Assembly (NCBI GenBank): GCA_017307785.1
Contig: JAFKGI010000006.1
Span: 62,001-126,000, forward strand
Direction: 5' to 3'
Origin: Vulcanimicrobiota bacterium
GTDB lineage: Bacteria > Vulcanimicrobiota > Xenobia > Xenobiales > JADMJV01
Length of the DNA stretch: 64,000 nucleotides
Shown: in pieces, positions 16,644 to 25,493 of the stretch
Layout of the letters: each line of letters begins with the position of its first letter
Numbering within the stretch: position 1 is the first letter of the stretch
Made by a program: the position numbers and the translations under genes
Notes under the pieces: generated by a model
What the model was told of the DNA's origin: nothing
The model's input: the letters and a program-made list of their open reading frames with translations, nothing else
Database searches by the model: none

Positions 16644-16904
16644 ATGCGGATTTTGTTGCTGTTTGTCTTCCTCACCAGCGCCTTCATCCTCAACTGGGGG
16701 CTGACTCGACTGATCACCTTCGGGAGCCCGGAGCAGGCCCGACCCGTGGCCCGCAACCTGGCCCTTCTGCCCAGCGGGCTGCTGTTGCTGATTCTGCTGG
16801 GGGACCGCTACCCTAGCCTGCTGGTCGGAATGATCGTCGGCATTTGCCTGTGCGACGCGGCCGGTGCCTGGCTCAATGTGTTCTACCAGGGGGCGAGGGA
16901 ATGA
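16644..16904 (+). CDS. Small membrane protein
   Basis: An 86-residue protein with three hydrophobic segments (LLLFVFLTSAFILNWGL, LALLPSGLLLLILLG, LLVGMIVGICLCDAAG). It is not recognisable as a known family. It overlaps the following HAD-like gene by four bases. Confidence 0.6.
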   Translation: MRILLLFVFLTSAFILNWGLTRLITFGSPEQARPVARNLALLPSGLLLLILLGDRYPSLLVGMIVGICLCDAAGAWLNVFYQGARE

Positions 16905-17230
16905 TCGTCTATGTGGATGTGGACGACACGCTGGTGCGCAGCTTCGGGTCCAAGCAGATCGCCATGAGCCATACGCAAGAGTACGTGCGCAAGCTCAAGG
17001 AGGCCGGCGCCAGCTTGTATTGCTGGAGTTCCGGCGGGGCCGAATACGCCCGCAGGGTGGCCACCGAGGCCGGCCTGGCCGACTGTTTTATTGCTTATCT
17101 CCCGAAGCCTCAGGTGCTCGTGGATGACGTTCTGGTGGAGAATTGGGAATTGCAGCAGCTTCATCCCAACGAGTGCCGCTCACAGGCGGGCGATGAACTG
17201 CTGGCGGCTATTTCAGGAACTTGTCGCTGA
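16901..17230 (+). CDS. Small HAD-like hydrolase
   Basis: A 109-residue protein with the HAD motif I VDVDDTLVRSFGS (nucleophile Asp6 and general acid Asp8), a motif II-like LYCWSSGGAEYAR and motif IV-like PQVLVDDVLVEN. It is a capless, minimal HAD protein, so a phosphatase acting on a protein or large substrate is possible. It carries the westernmost copy of the ATAAGCAAT repeat (17090-17098, on the minus strand), read here as part of CFIAYLPKP. The stop overlaps the convergent thioredoxin-like gene by 23 bases. Confidence 0.78.
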   Translation: MIVYVDVDDTLVRSFGSKQIAMSHTQEYVRKLKEAGASLYCWSSGGAEYARRVATEAGLADCFIAYLPKPQVLVDDVLVENWELQQLHPNECRSQAGDELLAAISGTCR

Positions 17231-17591
17231 CGGCGCCCATTTCGGCGGCAGTCATCGGTCCCGTCTGATCAGCTAGCGGCTTGTCCTGACGGTCCAGCCA
17301 CAGGGTATAGGGAATCGACTGGGGCGCGAAACGCGCGTATTTGGTGAACTCAGGGCTGGTGCGCTGATCCACGTTGATGTAGACGATTTCCGCCTTTTTC
17401 TGGTAAGTGGACTCGAACTGAGCCCAGTCGGCCGCCATGGTGCGGCAGGCCGGTCACCAGGTGGCGCTGTAGTGGACCACCCGCAGCGATGCGGTTTTGA
17501 GGCCCACCGTCCGCGTATTGTGGTCCAGTTTGTCCTGGCTACCGCTCTGGCTACAGCCCGCCAGTAGAATCGCCACTGCTAGTTTCTTCAC
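17208..17591 (-). CDS. Thioredoxin-like lipoprotein with in-frame TGA (probable selenoprotein)
   Basis: With the TGA at 17454-17456 read through, this frame gives 127 residues: a lipoprotein signal (VKKLAVAILLAGC, lipobox LAGC), a thioredoxin active site SATW-U-P-A-C-RTM with the TGA exactly at the first catalytic Cys position (residue 46, second Cys49), EIVYINVD, and the cis-Pro loop SIPYTLW (Pro93). Both halves are intact and in the same frame. A GTG start at 17591 is preceded by GGAAGG; another GTG lies nine bases upstream. The start lies inside the end of the RND gene (41-base overlap), so it closes the efflux operon. The alternative is a single nonsense mutation or base error at this codon. 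If real, it would be a membrane-anchored periplasmic thiol/selenol oxidoreductase. Confidence 0.8.
17410..17453 (-). promoter_or_regulatory. Candidate SECIS region after the TGA codon
   Basis: Immediately 3' of the TGA the minus-strand RNA can form two hairpins. The first pairs bases just after TGA (GGC then CUGCC, with one bulged C) with GGCGG and GCC around a GCACCAU loop. The second pairs GACU with AGUC around a 12-base loop starting with G and containing GU, 28 bases after TGA, which matches the spacing expected of a bacterial selenocysteine insertion element. The second stem is only four base pairs. Neither is a textbook element. Confidence 0.35.
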
Positions 17592-20500
17592 TCGATTCAC
17601 CTTCCGTAGGAGATTCAGGAACCACTTCGCCCTCGATGGCGGCGACCGGTGCCTCGGGGGCGGTCACGGCCGGCACCACCGCCGGAGCCGGCAGGGCCGG
17701 AGTCTCTGGGGCCGCCGGCTTATCCCACTGCAGCACCTTCAGGTCGAGCACGCAAATCGTGTAGATGACCGGCACCAGCACCAGGGTGACCATCGTGGCC
17801 ACGCACAGACCGCCGATCTGCGTGTAGCAGAGCGGCTCCCAGAGCGGACCACCGCTCTTGGCCAGCGGGAAGAGCGCGATCACGGTGGCGCCCACCGTGA
17901 TGAACACGGGGCGCAGGCGGGCGATTCCCGCGTGCAGCAAGGAGTCGCGCATGTCCTCGCCGTGAGCGTGCATTTCTTCGATGTAGTCGAAGAGTACGAT
18001 GACGTGGGAGACGATGACGCCCACCAGCGAGGCGCAGCCCAGGAAGGCCATGAAGCCGAAGGGCGCTTTCATCAGCCAGAGGCCACCGATGGCGCCGACC
18101 ATTCCGTAGGGAATAGCTGCGAAGACGACCAGCGGCTTGATCACGTTCTTGAACTGGGAGAGCAGGGCGAGGTAGATCATCGTCACCGAGATCAGCAGCA
18201 CCACCGCCAGGTTGACGAAGCCGGATTTTTGCTCCTTGGCTTCGCCGCCCACTTCCCAGGTGATGCCCTGAGCTTTGAGCTCCTCGGTGAGGGCGTTCAT
18301 CTTGGGCTCGAACAATTTGAAGACTTCGGACGCCAGCACTCCTTCGGTGGTGAAGCAGCCGACGTCGATGGAGCGATGATAGTTCTCGCGGCAAATGGTC
18401 TGGGGCTGCATCACCATTTTGACGGTGGCTACCTGATCCAGGCGCACTTTCTTTTTGCCGTCCTGAGAGTAGACGTAGAGGTTCTTGAGGTTCTGAATCT
18501 GGGTGCGCTCATCCATCCGCATGCGCGCGGTGATGGGAATCTGGCGATGTCCCTCGCGCAGGTTGGTCAGCGTCTGGCCATTCAGGGCGGCGGCCATGGA
18601 CTGGGCCACGTCGGAGTTGGTCAGGCCGGCCAGATTGGCGCGGTCGGCGTCGATCTGCACGTCCAGGGTCATCAGCGACTCGCCCCAGCTGTCGCGGATG
18701 CGGGCCGCGCCGGGGATGGTGAGCATCAGCTCCTTGACCTTCTGAGCGGCCTTCTGCAGGCCCAGCATGTCGTCTTCGCGGCCGTAGAGGGTCACCGACA
18801 CCGGCGTTCCCACCGGTTTGCCCGACTCCAGCTGGCGCACATCGGCCAGCACGCCGGCCACGTTCTCGGTCAGACCGCGGTCGACCGGTCCCACCAGGGA
18901 GGGGGTGATGTGCTTGTCATTGACGGTGATCACCACCATCGAGAAGTTCAGCTTGGGCGATTCCGGGTCCAGGGTGGACCAGAAACGCGGAGCGCCGCCC
19001 CCGTCGAAAGTGGTCAGGAAGCTCAGTTTGTCTTTGGGGATGTTTTCCAACATCACCTTTTCGATCTCTTTGGTCTTCTCGTCGGTGGCCCGCAGCGTTT
19101 TGTCTGAGGGCAGGTAGTTGTTGGAGAAGAACATGTACTGCAGGTCTTTGGGGAAGAACTGCGTCTTCAGCTGTTTGGCCATGCCCAGACCGGCGGCCAG
19201 AATCAGGAACGAGGTGAGCAACACCTTCCAGCGGTGGTCCACGCACCAGGCGGCGAAGTTGTAGTAGTACTTGTAGGGAAAGCGCGTGCGCAGCTCTTCC
19301 GGGCCCGGTTCCGCCACCGGCCGCAGAATGTAGTAGCCCAGCAGCGGAATGAAGGTCATGGAGGAGAGACGCGAGGCCACCAGCGAGCAGGCGATGACCA
19401 GCGGCAGGCTATACAGGAAGCGCCCGGTATCGCCCTGGATGAGCATCAGCGGCAGATAGGCCACGATGTTGGTGATGGTGGCGTAAAGGATGGCCGTGGC
19501 CAGTTTGGTCGGCCCTAACCAGGCCGCCGTTTTGCGGTCGTGGCCAGCGGCCAGCGAGTGCTTGATAGCATCGCCCGCCACCACCGGGTCGTCCACCAGC
19601 AGGCCCAGCGCGATGATCAGCGAGGCCACCGACACCTGTTGGATGTCCAGGTGGAGCATGAACATGAAGGCGAAAGTCATGGACAGGGTGATCGGAATGG
19701 CCAGGGCCATCAGGAGAGCGGAACGCCACTCCCAGAAGCCGATCCAGGAGACCAGCACCACCAGTTCCACGGCCTCTTCCAGACACTTGTTGAAGAGGCC
19801 GACCGATTCGCGCACTTGCTGCGGCTGGTCGGAGGTCTTCACGATGATCAGGTCGGAGGGAAGTTCCTTCTTGATCTCGGCCAGCGCGGCATCGCACTCT
19901 TCGCCAAACCGGTTGATATTCAGGCCTGGCCTCATTTGTACTGTGCAAATATTGGCCCGTGTACGTATCCAGGACCCATTTTTATCCTTAGACGTAAGAA
20001 ACGTCAAAAAGCGGGGGGGAGCGTCGTAGGCTCGGATCACGTTGACCAGGTCGCGCAGATAGACGGGGTTACCGTTGCTCTGCGTCACCACCACGTCACC
20101 GATTTGCTTTTCCGAGGTAAACTCGCCAGCCGTGTTGATGCGCACTTCGGTGCCCTGGTTGGTGTCCTGGGTGCCCGAGGCGCCGCTGATATTGCGCGCC
20201 TTCAGGATGTTGGCCAGACCGGCCACGCTCATCCCGTAGGAAGCCAGCCGTTCCTGGCTGTAGGCCAGAAAGATACGCTCGTCCAACACGCCCACCCGGT
20301 CCACCTTGGTGGCCGAGGGCACGGCCCGCAGACGCTCTTCGATGGTCTCGGTGTAGTTGTCCAGGTCGCGGTAGGAATATTTATCGCCGGCCACTGCCTG
20401 CATGGCAGTCACTGTTTGGGCGGGGTCGCGCACCAGCACGGGCTGCCAGGCGTCCGGATGAATCTCGGCCACCTTGATGTTCTCTTCCACGAAGAGGTGG

Positions 20501-21261
20501 ACGAAAGACATCAAGGCTTTGTCGTCGCGATCGGTGGCAAAGTCGATGGCGATGTAGTCCTCGCCCTCGATGATGTGGGCGTCCAAGAAAACCTTCTGAG
20601 CCTCACCCATGGAGAGAAAGCGGTCGAAGGCCTGGCGCACCAAGAACAGACTCTGCTGCTTGGCAAACAGGTAAAGCAAAGTGGCTCGCTGCTGGCCCGG
20701 CTTCTGGAACTTGGCCCGGGATTTGCTCAGATGCTCCTGAATCGGCTTGCCGATCAAGGCCACTTCCTGAGGCGAAAGCTTGGGACTGGCCACCGTCAGC
20801 ATGAGCGCCAGCGTGTCGCCGAAGTCGGTGTTGAAATTGATGGGACCGGCCCCTTCAGGCAGGTCGGTAATTTTGTCCAGCTTGATCTTGACGTCGGTCC
20901 AGACCTTGACCGGGTCATCGCCGCGGTTCTCGTCGATCTCAATGGTAATTTCGGATAGCCCGGGCGTGGAGGTCGACTCGACTTTGGCCAGCAGGTTGTT
21001 CTGGGCCAGGGTTTCCTCAATCTTACGACTGACCAACTGCTCGACTTTCTGAGCGCTGTTTCCCGGCCAGGGAGTCATAATCTTGGCTTTGCGAACCGGC
21101 ACATCAGGGTCTTTGCGCTGGGGCATCTTATGGTAGCCATACCAGCCCCAGAGCATGCTCATGATCAGGCCGAGCCAGCAAATGGAACGAAAATCCAGGC
21201 AAAAACGCGATAAATTATGGACGTTGTCGATGTACTGCTGGTCTGTCTTGCCGTGCGACAT
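17551..21261 (-). CDS. RND-family efflux pump (AcrB-like), unusually long
   Basis: A 1236-residue inner-membrane RND transporter, proton-driven, working with the adaptor and TolC encoded upstream. The proton-relay Asp pair is in LGLLVDDPVVAGD (Asp557 and Asp558, equivalent to AcrB 407/408). It is about 190 residues longer than usual: a ~23-residue N-terminal tail, an insertion of roughly 135 residues in the first porter domain (about residues 161-295, bases 20377-20781) and a Pro/Ala/Glu-rich C-terminal tail of about 60 residues. The start is one base after the adaptor stop. Hydrophobic and amphiphilic exporter (HAE) type is more likely than metal type. Substrate unknown. Confidence 0.9.
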   Translation of the reverse strand: MSHGKTDQQYIDNVHNLSRFCLDFRSICWLGLIMSMLWGWYGYHKMPQRKDPDVPVRKAKIMTPWPGNSAQKVEQLVSRKIEETLAQNNLLAKVESTSTPGLSEITIEIDENRGDDPVKVWTDVKIKLDKITDLPEGAGPINFNTDFGDTLALMLTVASPKLSPQEVALIGKPIQEHLSKSRAKFQKPGQQRATLLYLFAKQQSLFLVRQAFDRFLSMGEAQKVFLDAHIIEGEDYIAIDFATDRDDKALMSFVHLFVEENIKVAEIHPDAWQPVLVRDPAQTVTAMQAVAGDKYSYRDLDNYTETIEERLRAVPSATKVDRVGVLDERIFLAYSQERLASYGMSVAGLANILKARNISGASGTQDTNQGTEVRINTAGEFTSEKQIGDVVVTQSNGNPVYLRDLVNVIRAYDAPPRFLTFLTSKDKNGSWIRTRANICTVQMRPGLNINRFGEECDAALAEIKKELPSDLIIVKTSDQPQQVRESVGLFNKCLEEAVELVVLVSWIGFWEWRSALLMALAIPITLSMTFAFMFMLHLDIQQVSVASLIIALGLLVDDPVVAGDAIKHSLAAGHDRKTAAWLGPTKLATAILYATITNIVAYLPLMLIQGDTGRFLYSLPLVIACSLVASRLSSMTFIPLLGYYILRPVAEPGPEELRTRFPYKYYYNFAAWCVDHRWKVLLTSFLILAAGLGMAKQLKTQFFPKDLQYMFFSNNYLPSDKTLRATDEKTKEIEKVMLENIPKDKLSFLTTFDGGGAPRFWSTLDPESPKLNFSMVVITVNDKHITPSLVGPVDRGLTENVAGVLADVRQLESGKPVGTPVSVTLYGREDDMLGLQKAAQKVKELMLTIPGAARIRDSWGESLMTLDVQIDADRANLAGLTNSDVAQSMAAALNGQTLTNLREGHRQIPITARMRMDERTQIQNLKNLYVYSQDGKKKVRLDQVATVKMVMQPQTICRENYHRSIDVGCFTTEGVLASEVFKLFEPKMNALTEELKAQGITWEVGGEAKEQKSGFVNLAVVLLISVTMIYLALLSQFKNVIKPLVVFAAIPYGMVGAIGGLWLMKAPFGFMAFLGCASLVGVIVSHVIVLFDYIEEMHAHGEDMRDSLLHAGIARLRPVFITVGATVIALFPLAKSGGPLWEPLCYTQIGGLCVATMVTLVLVPVIYTICVLDLKVLQWDKPAAPETPALPAPAVVPAVTAPEAPVAAIEGEVVPESPTEGESSEETSSGDSTGGL

Positions 21262-21262
21262 C

Positions 21263-22717
21263 TCAGGACTTGACCTTCACGGTCTGACCGTCGTTGACGC
21301 GATTGCCGCCTTCCACCACGATCTGCTCGCCCTCTTCCAGTCCCGAGGTGATTTCCATCATGTCACCCGAGGCTCGACCCACCGTCACGTCCCGCAACTT
21401 GGCCTTGTTATCCTTGATCACGTAGACCTGGTAAGCGTCTTCCTGGTCTTTGTTGGGCATCAGGGCCCCCAGCGGAACGGCAATAATCGAGCGCGGCGAG
21501 TCTTCCTTGTCGACCAGATCGAGCGAAGCGATCATGCCGACTTTCAGCACGTCCTTGGAATTATCCACCCGCACCTCGACCTTGTAGACACGGCTGTCCG
21601 CATCGGCCTCGGGGGCGACGGTACGTACGGTCCCCTCAAAAGTGCGACCCGGCAAGGCTTCGCATTTGATATCCAGGCGCTGGCCCAGCTTCAAGTCGCG
21701 CACCAAAATGTCGGGCACGCCGAAGGTGACCAGCACGTGGTGGGTGTCGGCCATGGCAAATCCCACGGTGCCGGGTCCCACCTGCGCTCCCACTTCCACC
21801 GAGCGGGTCAAAATGACGCCGTCCATAGGAGCCTTCAGAAAGATGTCTCCCAGGGCCACATTGGCCTGCTCTACGTTGGAACGCGCTCCCACCGTTCGGG
21901 AACGAGCGGAGTCGACGCCCGCCTGCGAGCGATTTTCCTGAGCCACACTGGCGTCCACCTGGCCTTGCGACTGATCGACTCGAGCCCGTGCGGCCAACAC
22001 GTTGGCCTTGGACTCCGTCAGCTTGCCGTTGTTAACACGAACCTGCTGCTCGGCCTCTTTCACCTTGCCCTGAGCGGTGGCCAGGGCCAGCTTGGCCGAA
22101 TCAAAATCCGGCTGAGTCAGGCTATTGGCCTGCATCAAGTTCTGAGCCCGTTCCCAATCGGCTTGAGACTTGGTCAGTTGAGCTTGAGCCTCAAAAAGTT
22201 GTGCCTGACTGGCGCGAATAGCCGCCTCCGCTTCACGGACCTGAGCGCCTGCCTGCACTTCAGCCTGGAGAGCCTGATTGACCAGGGCCCGCGACTGGCG
22301 GGTCTGGGCGCGAGCCAGGTCAACGCTGGCCTGAGCGTCACTCTCGCCGGCCAGGGACTGGCCCAGGGACGATTCAGCTTCATTGACCTTGGCGCGATAT
22401 TCCAGACTGCGCAACTCGGCCAGAACTTCACCACGGCGCACGCGGTCGCCGGCGCCCAAAATGTGGACGCCGCCTTTGCCCGGCAGTTGCCGGATGTTGG
22501 TCACGTAGCCGCCCGAATTGAAGGTCAGATTGACGCGCGTATCCGGCTCGACCGTAGCCGAGAATCTGTCGCCCCCCTGTTTGGTGGTGGTGCTGACCGT
22601 CTGGGTGACCACCAGAGGAGCCGCGGCGGGAGCGGAAGTGCTGGTGGGAGTGGCCGGCTTGCCGGAACATCCGGCCAGCAGGAAACTCAACAAAACGGCT
22701 TGCGAAAGTCTTCTCAT
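21263..22717 (-). CDS. RND periplasmic adaptor (HlyD/AcrA-like) lipoprotein
   Basis: A 484-residue adaptor. It begins with a lipoprotein signal (MRRLSQAVLLSFLLAGC, lipid Cys17), then a barrel/lipoyl half, a very long coiled-coil hairpin of about 200 residues rich in Ala, Gln and Glu (SLGQSLAGESDAQASVDLARA onward), the second lipoyl half (GDIFLKAPMDGVILTR) and the C-terminal membrane-proximal domain. The long hairpin fits adaptors that reach far towards TolC. The start overlaps the TolC stop by four bases (ATGA). Confidence 0.92.
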   Translation of the reverse strand: MRRLSQAVLLSFLLAGCSGKPATPTSTSAPAAAPLVVTQTVSTTTKQGGDRFSATVEPDTRVNLTFNSGGYVTNIRQLPGKGGVHILGAGDRVRRGEVLAELRSLEYRAKVNEAESSLGQSLAGESDAQASVDLARAQTRQSRALVNQALQAEVQAGAQVREAEAAIRASQAQLFEAQAQLTKSQADWERAQNLMQANSLTQPDFDSAKLALATAQGKVKEAEQQVRVNNGKLTESKANVLAARARVDQSQGQVDASVAQENRSQAGVDSARSRTVGARSNVEQANVALGDIFLKAPMDGVILTRSVEVGAQVGPGTVGFAMADTHHVLVTFGVPDILVRDLKLGQRLDIKCEALPGRTFEGTVRTVAPEADADSRVYKVEVRVDNSKDVLKVGMIASLDLVDKEDSPRSIIAVPLGALMPNKDQEDAYQVYVIKDNKAKLRDVTVGRASGDMMEITSGLEEGEQIVVEGGNRVNDGQTVKVKS

Positions 22718-24042
22718 GGTGCTTGTCCTACTGCCTGATAGAGTTCGGCCACGCTTTGGGCCAGATCGATTTGCCATTTTTGATAATCCCGTCGCGCCGA
22801 AGACAGCTTGGCTTGAGTGTTGAGCACTTCTTGAGCCAGGTTGGCCTTGACCTGATACTGGGCCAGAGCCACCCGATGGTGCTCCTCGGCCGCGTCTACT
22901 TGAAGCTTCTTAGCCTCTTGCTGGGAACGCAGGTTTTCCACGGCGCGGAACTTTTGGGCCACGTCCAGAGCCGCCTTTTGCTTGGCGTCCTCATTTTGCA
23001 AGTTCACTTCTTCGGCCAGCTGAGCTCGCGAGCGCACGTTGGCCTCACGACCGCCCCAGTCGAAAATGTCCCAGGTCGCCACCAGAGCGACCGTCAGGTA
23101 GGTTCCAGGCAGCAACCCGCTGTTACCGTTGTGAAGATAGCCAAATTGCACGCCGAGATCAGGGATGTAGGCGGCTCGAGCGATTTCGGTGTTGATCAGC
23201 GCCTGCTTGAGCTTGGCACGGGCCTGAGCCAGGTCGGGACGCTGGTCCTGAGCCTGGGCCTCCAACTCCTCGATGGTCTTGCTGACTTCTTGGGAGACGG
23301 TGGGCATCTGCACCGTGAAGTCGGTGTTCAGATCCCGCGAGAGCAGGTAGTTCAGTTGCTCCTTCTGGGTCTTGTAGTTGCGTTGCAGCGTGGCCAGTTG
23401 CGCTTCTTGCTGAGCTCGCGACGTCTGCACATCCAGAAGGTCGGCCTTGAGAACCGTCTTTTCTTTCAGGTATTCCTTGGTGACCCGTTCCATCTCGCGA
23501 GTAAACTCCAGCGAGTCCTTGGCGGCGACCAGCGCATTCTGGGTGTCGACCAGACCCAGGTAGGAATCCTGAACCTGCACCGAGATGTTGATGAGGTCGC
23601 CGCGGTTCTTCTGCGAGGCGTCTTCGATGGCTTGTTCCTGGGCTTCCAGTCCCAGGGTAATCTTGTGCAGCTGGGTCAGGGGCTGCGTGACCGTCAGCTG
23701 AATGCTGTTTTGCGAGCCATTTACATTGCTGATGGATACCGGCTGAGCTGGAATCTGGCCTACCCCGGGAAAATTCCCCAACGTGCCCGGATCGATGTTG
23801 AAGCTGATGGGAGTGAGCAGCCGCGTATGGCGGGCTTCCATGGCAATCTTGGGCAAACGCGTGGCGGCGTTGGCATCCCAGATGGAGTTCTGACGCTCGA
23901 CCTCTTTGGCGCTGGAAAGCACCAGCAGATTGCGTCCCGAAGCGATGCTCAGAGCGTCATTCAGAGTGAGTGTGGGCGGGGGTTCTGCGAAGGCCAGGCC
24001 GGTCGTCAGGACCAGCCAACCGGCAACTTGTGATTTTTTCAA
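22714..24042 (-). CDS. TolC-family outer-membrane efflux protein
   Basis: A 442-residue outer-membrane factor with a signal peptide (MKKSQVAGWLVLTTGLAFA) and two tandem OEP repeats, each opening with a LTLNDAL.../DLAQARAKLKQAL-like helix. It forms the trimeric outer-membrane channel for the RND pump downstream. It overlaps the preceding small gene by four bases and the adaptor gene by four bases, so tolC, adaptor and pump are one operon. Confidence 0.92.
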   Translation of the reverse strand: MKKSQVAGWLVLTTGLAFAEPPPTLTLNDALSIASGRNLLVLSSAKEVERQNSIWDANAATRLPKIAMEARHTRLLTPISFNIDPGTLGNFPGVGQIPAQPVSISNVNGSQNSIQLTVTQPLTQLHKITLGLEAQEQAIEDASQKNRGDLINISVQVQDSYLGLVDTQNALVAAKDSLEFTREMERVTKEYLKEKTVLKADLLDVQTSRAQQEAQLATLQRNYKTQKEQLNYLLSRDLNTDFTVQMPTVSQEVSKTIEELEAQAQDQRPDLAQARAKLKQALINTEIARAAYIPDLGVQFGYLHNGNSGLLPGTYLTVALVATWDIFDWGGREANVRSRAQLAEEVNLQNEDAKQKAALDVAQKFRAVENLRSQQEAKKLQVDAAEEHHRVALAQYQVKANLAQEVLNTQAKLSSARRDYQKWQIDLAQSVAELYQAVGQAP

Positions 24043-24497
24043 AGGGGGGCCTCCAGCGAGGCCGACTTCTGTTGTGCCCCAGGGCTTCCTTCCCCGGCCA
24101 GCGGCAGGCTAACCTCCAGATGGCGACTCAACTCGCCGTCCTTAGCCAGGATGCTCACGTGCAGCACTCCTGGCTCGTGGACGAAGGTCACCGACCCCTC
24201 TTTACCGATCTCCCCCAGACTCTCGCGAGCGGACGTGCCCTCCTTTTTGTAAAGGTGACCCTTGTCGGCCCAGATGCGCCCTTCGACCTTGCCCTTACGA
24301 TAGAGCAACTGCTGGCCTTCCAGGCGCAGGTTGCGAGCCACCGCCAGCTCCACCTTGAGATGAGCCAGGGCCTGGCTGGCCCAGTAACCAACCCGAGCTT
24401 CCGGGTCGATGGGGACTTCAGCGAAGAGACCGTAACGTTTGGCGTTAAAAGCGATCCAGATAAAAGCCGGAATAAGCAATAAGGGCAAGAAATGCAT
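24039..24497 (-). CDS. Membrane-anchored protein of unknown function
   Basis: A 152-residue protein with one N-terminal membrane segment (FLPLLLIPAFIWIAF) and a soluble domain (GKVEGRIWADKGHLYKKEG, SVTFVHEPGVLHVSILAKDG) likely to face the periplasm. No family is recognised. It lies between the TauE-like gene (10 bases upstream) and tolC (ATGA overlap), so it is probably part of the efflux operon. A copy of the ATAAGCAAT repeat (24472-24480) lies within its first ten codons. Confidence 0.7.
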   Translation of the reverse strand: MHFLPLLLIPAFIWIAFNAKRYGLFAEVPIDPEARVGYWASQALAHLKVELAVARNLRLEGQQLLYRKGKVEGRIWADKGHLYKKEGTSARESLGEIGKEGSVTFVHEPGVLHVSILAKDGELSRHLEVSLPLAGEGSPGAQQKSASLEAPL

Positions 24498-24507
24498 AGC
24501 ACTCCAT

Positions 24508-25401
24508 CTATTCCGACTCGGCCGGACAGCTCCTTTCGAACGAAAATTCTTTACATCGAACCAATTTTTGCCGTCTGTGCAGTGCCAGACCCAGCACGGC
24601 GGGAACGCCCAGGATGGCCAGAGGGGGAACGTTCCAGCCGGACTTGGCGGTCAGCCCCAAACCCGAAGCCAGTAAGACCATGGCCATTGTCAGCCGCAGG
24701 GTCAGCGAGTGAATCTTTTCGGTAGCTCCTGATCCCAGCCAAACACCGGGCAAGGAACCTAACAGCATATTTCCCATCAGCCGGAAGTCCACGTGACCTA
24801 ATTTCCAGTGGGCCAGGCCGGCCACCCAGAGCAGCACGGCGGCGTGAAAGACGTCGGTGCCCACCACTCGGCGTGGTCCCAGGCGAAAGACCACGATCAG
24901 GGCCAGGCCGATGAGGGCGCCGCTGCCGACCGAGGTCAGGCCCAGCACGATGCCCACCGCCAGGCCGATAGACACGGCCCAGAGTTTGCCCCGGCCGTCT
25001 AGAGTGGGCTCGACCGGGTAGGAGTGGGGGGCCCCCACGACCATTGAGACGGAAACCATCATCAGGGTGACCGCCAGAGCTCGCAGCATGATCGCGTCCA
25101 CGTCGGCCGGGCCAGTCTGGTGCAGCCAGTCGATTAAGCTGACCCCCAGCAGGGACCCGGGAATGCTGCCCAGGCCCAACCACCAACTCAGTCGCAGGTC
25201 CACGTTGCCCAGTCGCAAGTGTCGCCAGGCTCCCAGCGTCTTGGTAACGGCCCCATAAGCCAGGTCGGTGCCGATGGCCAGCGTCGGCTTCACTCCCAGC
25301 ACCAGGATTAAAAGCGGAGTCATCAGCGAGCCGCCGCCGACGCCGGTCAGGCCGATCAAAACGCCCACTCCGAGACCAAACAGGACGATCACGGGATCCA
25401 T
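24508..25401 (-). CDS. TauE/SafE-family membrane exporter
   Basis: A 297-residue integral membrane protein with the TauE/SafE signature GLTGVGGGSLMTPLLILVLG near the N-terminus and its second-half counterpart GLTSVGSGALIGLAL. The family moves sulfonates, sulfite or other small anions. The ATG at 25401 is preceded by AAGGGGG; an upstream extension would translate the palindromic repeat and is rejected. It is the first gene of the minus-strand efflux unit. Confidence 0.9.
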   Translation of the reverse strand: MDPVIVLFGLGVGVLIGLTGVGGGSLMTPLLILVLGVKPTLAIGTDLAYGAVTKTLGAWRHLRLGNVDLRLSWWLGLGSIPGSLLGVSLIDWLHQTGPADVDAIMLRALAVTLMMVSVSMVVGAPHSYPVEPTLDGRGKLWAVSIGLAVGIVLGLTSVGSGALIGLALIVVFRLGPRRVVGTDVFHAAVLLWVAGLAHWKLGHVDFRLMGNMLLGSLPGVWLGSGATEKIHSLTLRLTMAMVLLASGLGLTAKSGWNVPPLAILGVPAVLGLALHRRQKLVRCKEFSFERSCPAESE

Positions 25402-25451
25402 AGCGCCCCCTTCAAGGTGAGGATTCGGCGCCCGAACACCCCACCCATCCA

Positions 25452-25483
25452 AGAAATAAGCAATAAAAATATTGCTTATTTCT
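25452..25483. repeat. Perfect hairpin made of two inverted ATAAGCAAT copies
   Basis: Two 14-base arms, AGAAATAAGCAATA and its exact complement, flank an AAAA loop. It sits between the TauE-like gene (minus) and the Y-RNA-like gene (plus), in a divergent intergenic region. The T-run at 25500-25507 follows too far away for a standard terminator on the plus strand. Confidence 0.95.
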
Positions 25484-25493
25484 GAGGGGTCGC

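Noticed and set aside
17497..19107. 536-codon open frame on the plus strand opposite the RND pump
   Set aside because: His/Gln/Gly-rich shadow of the pump gene with no coherent start or motif.
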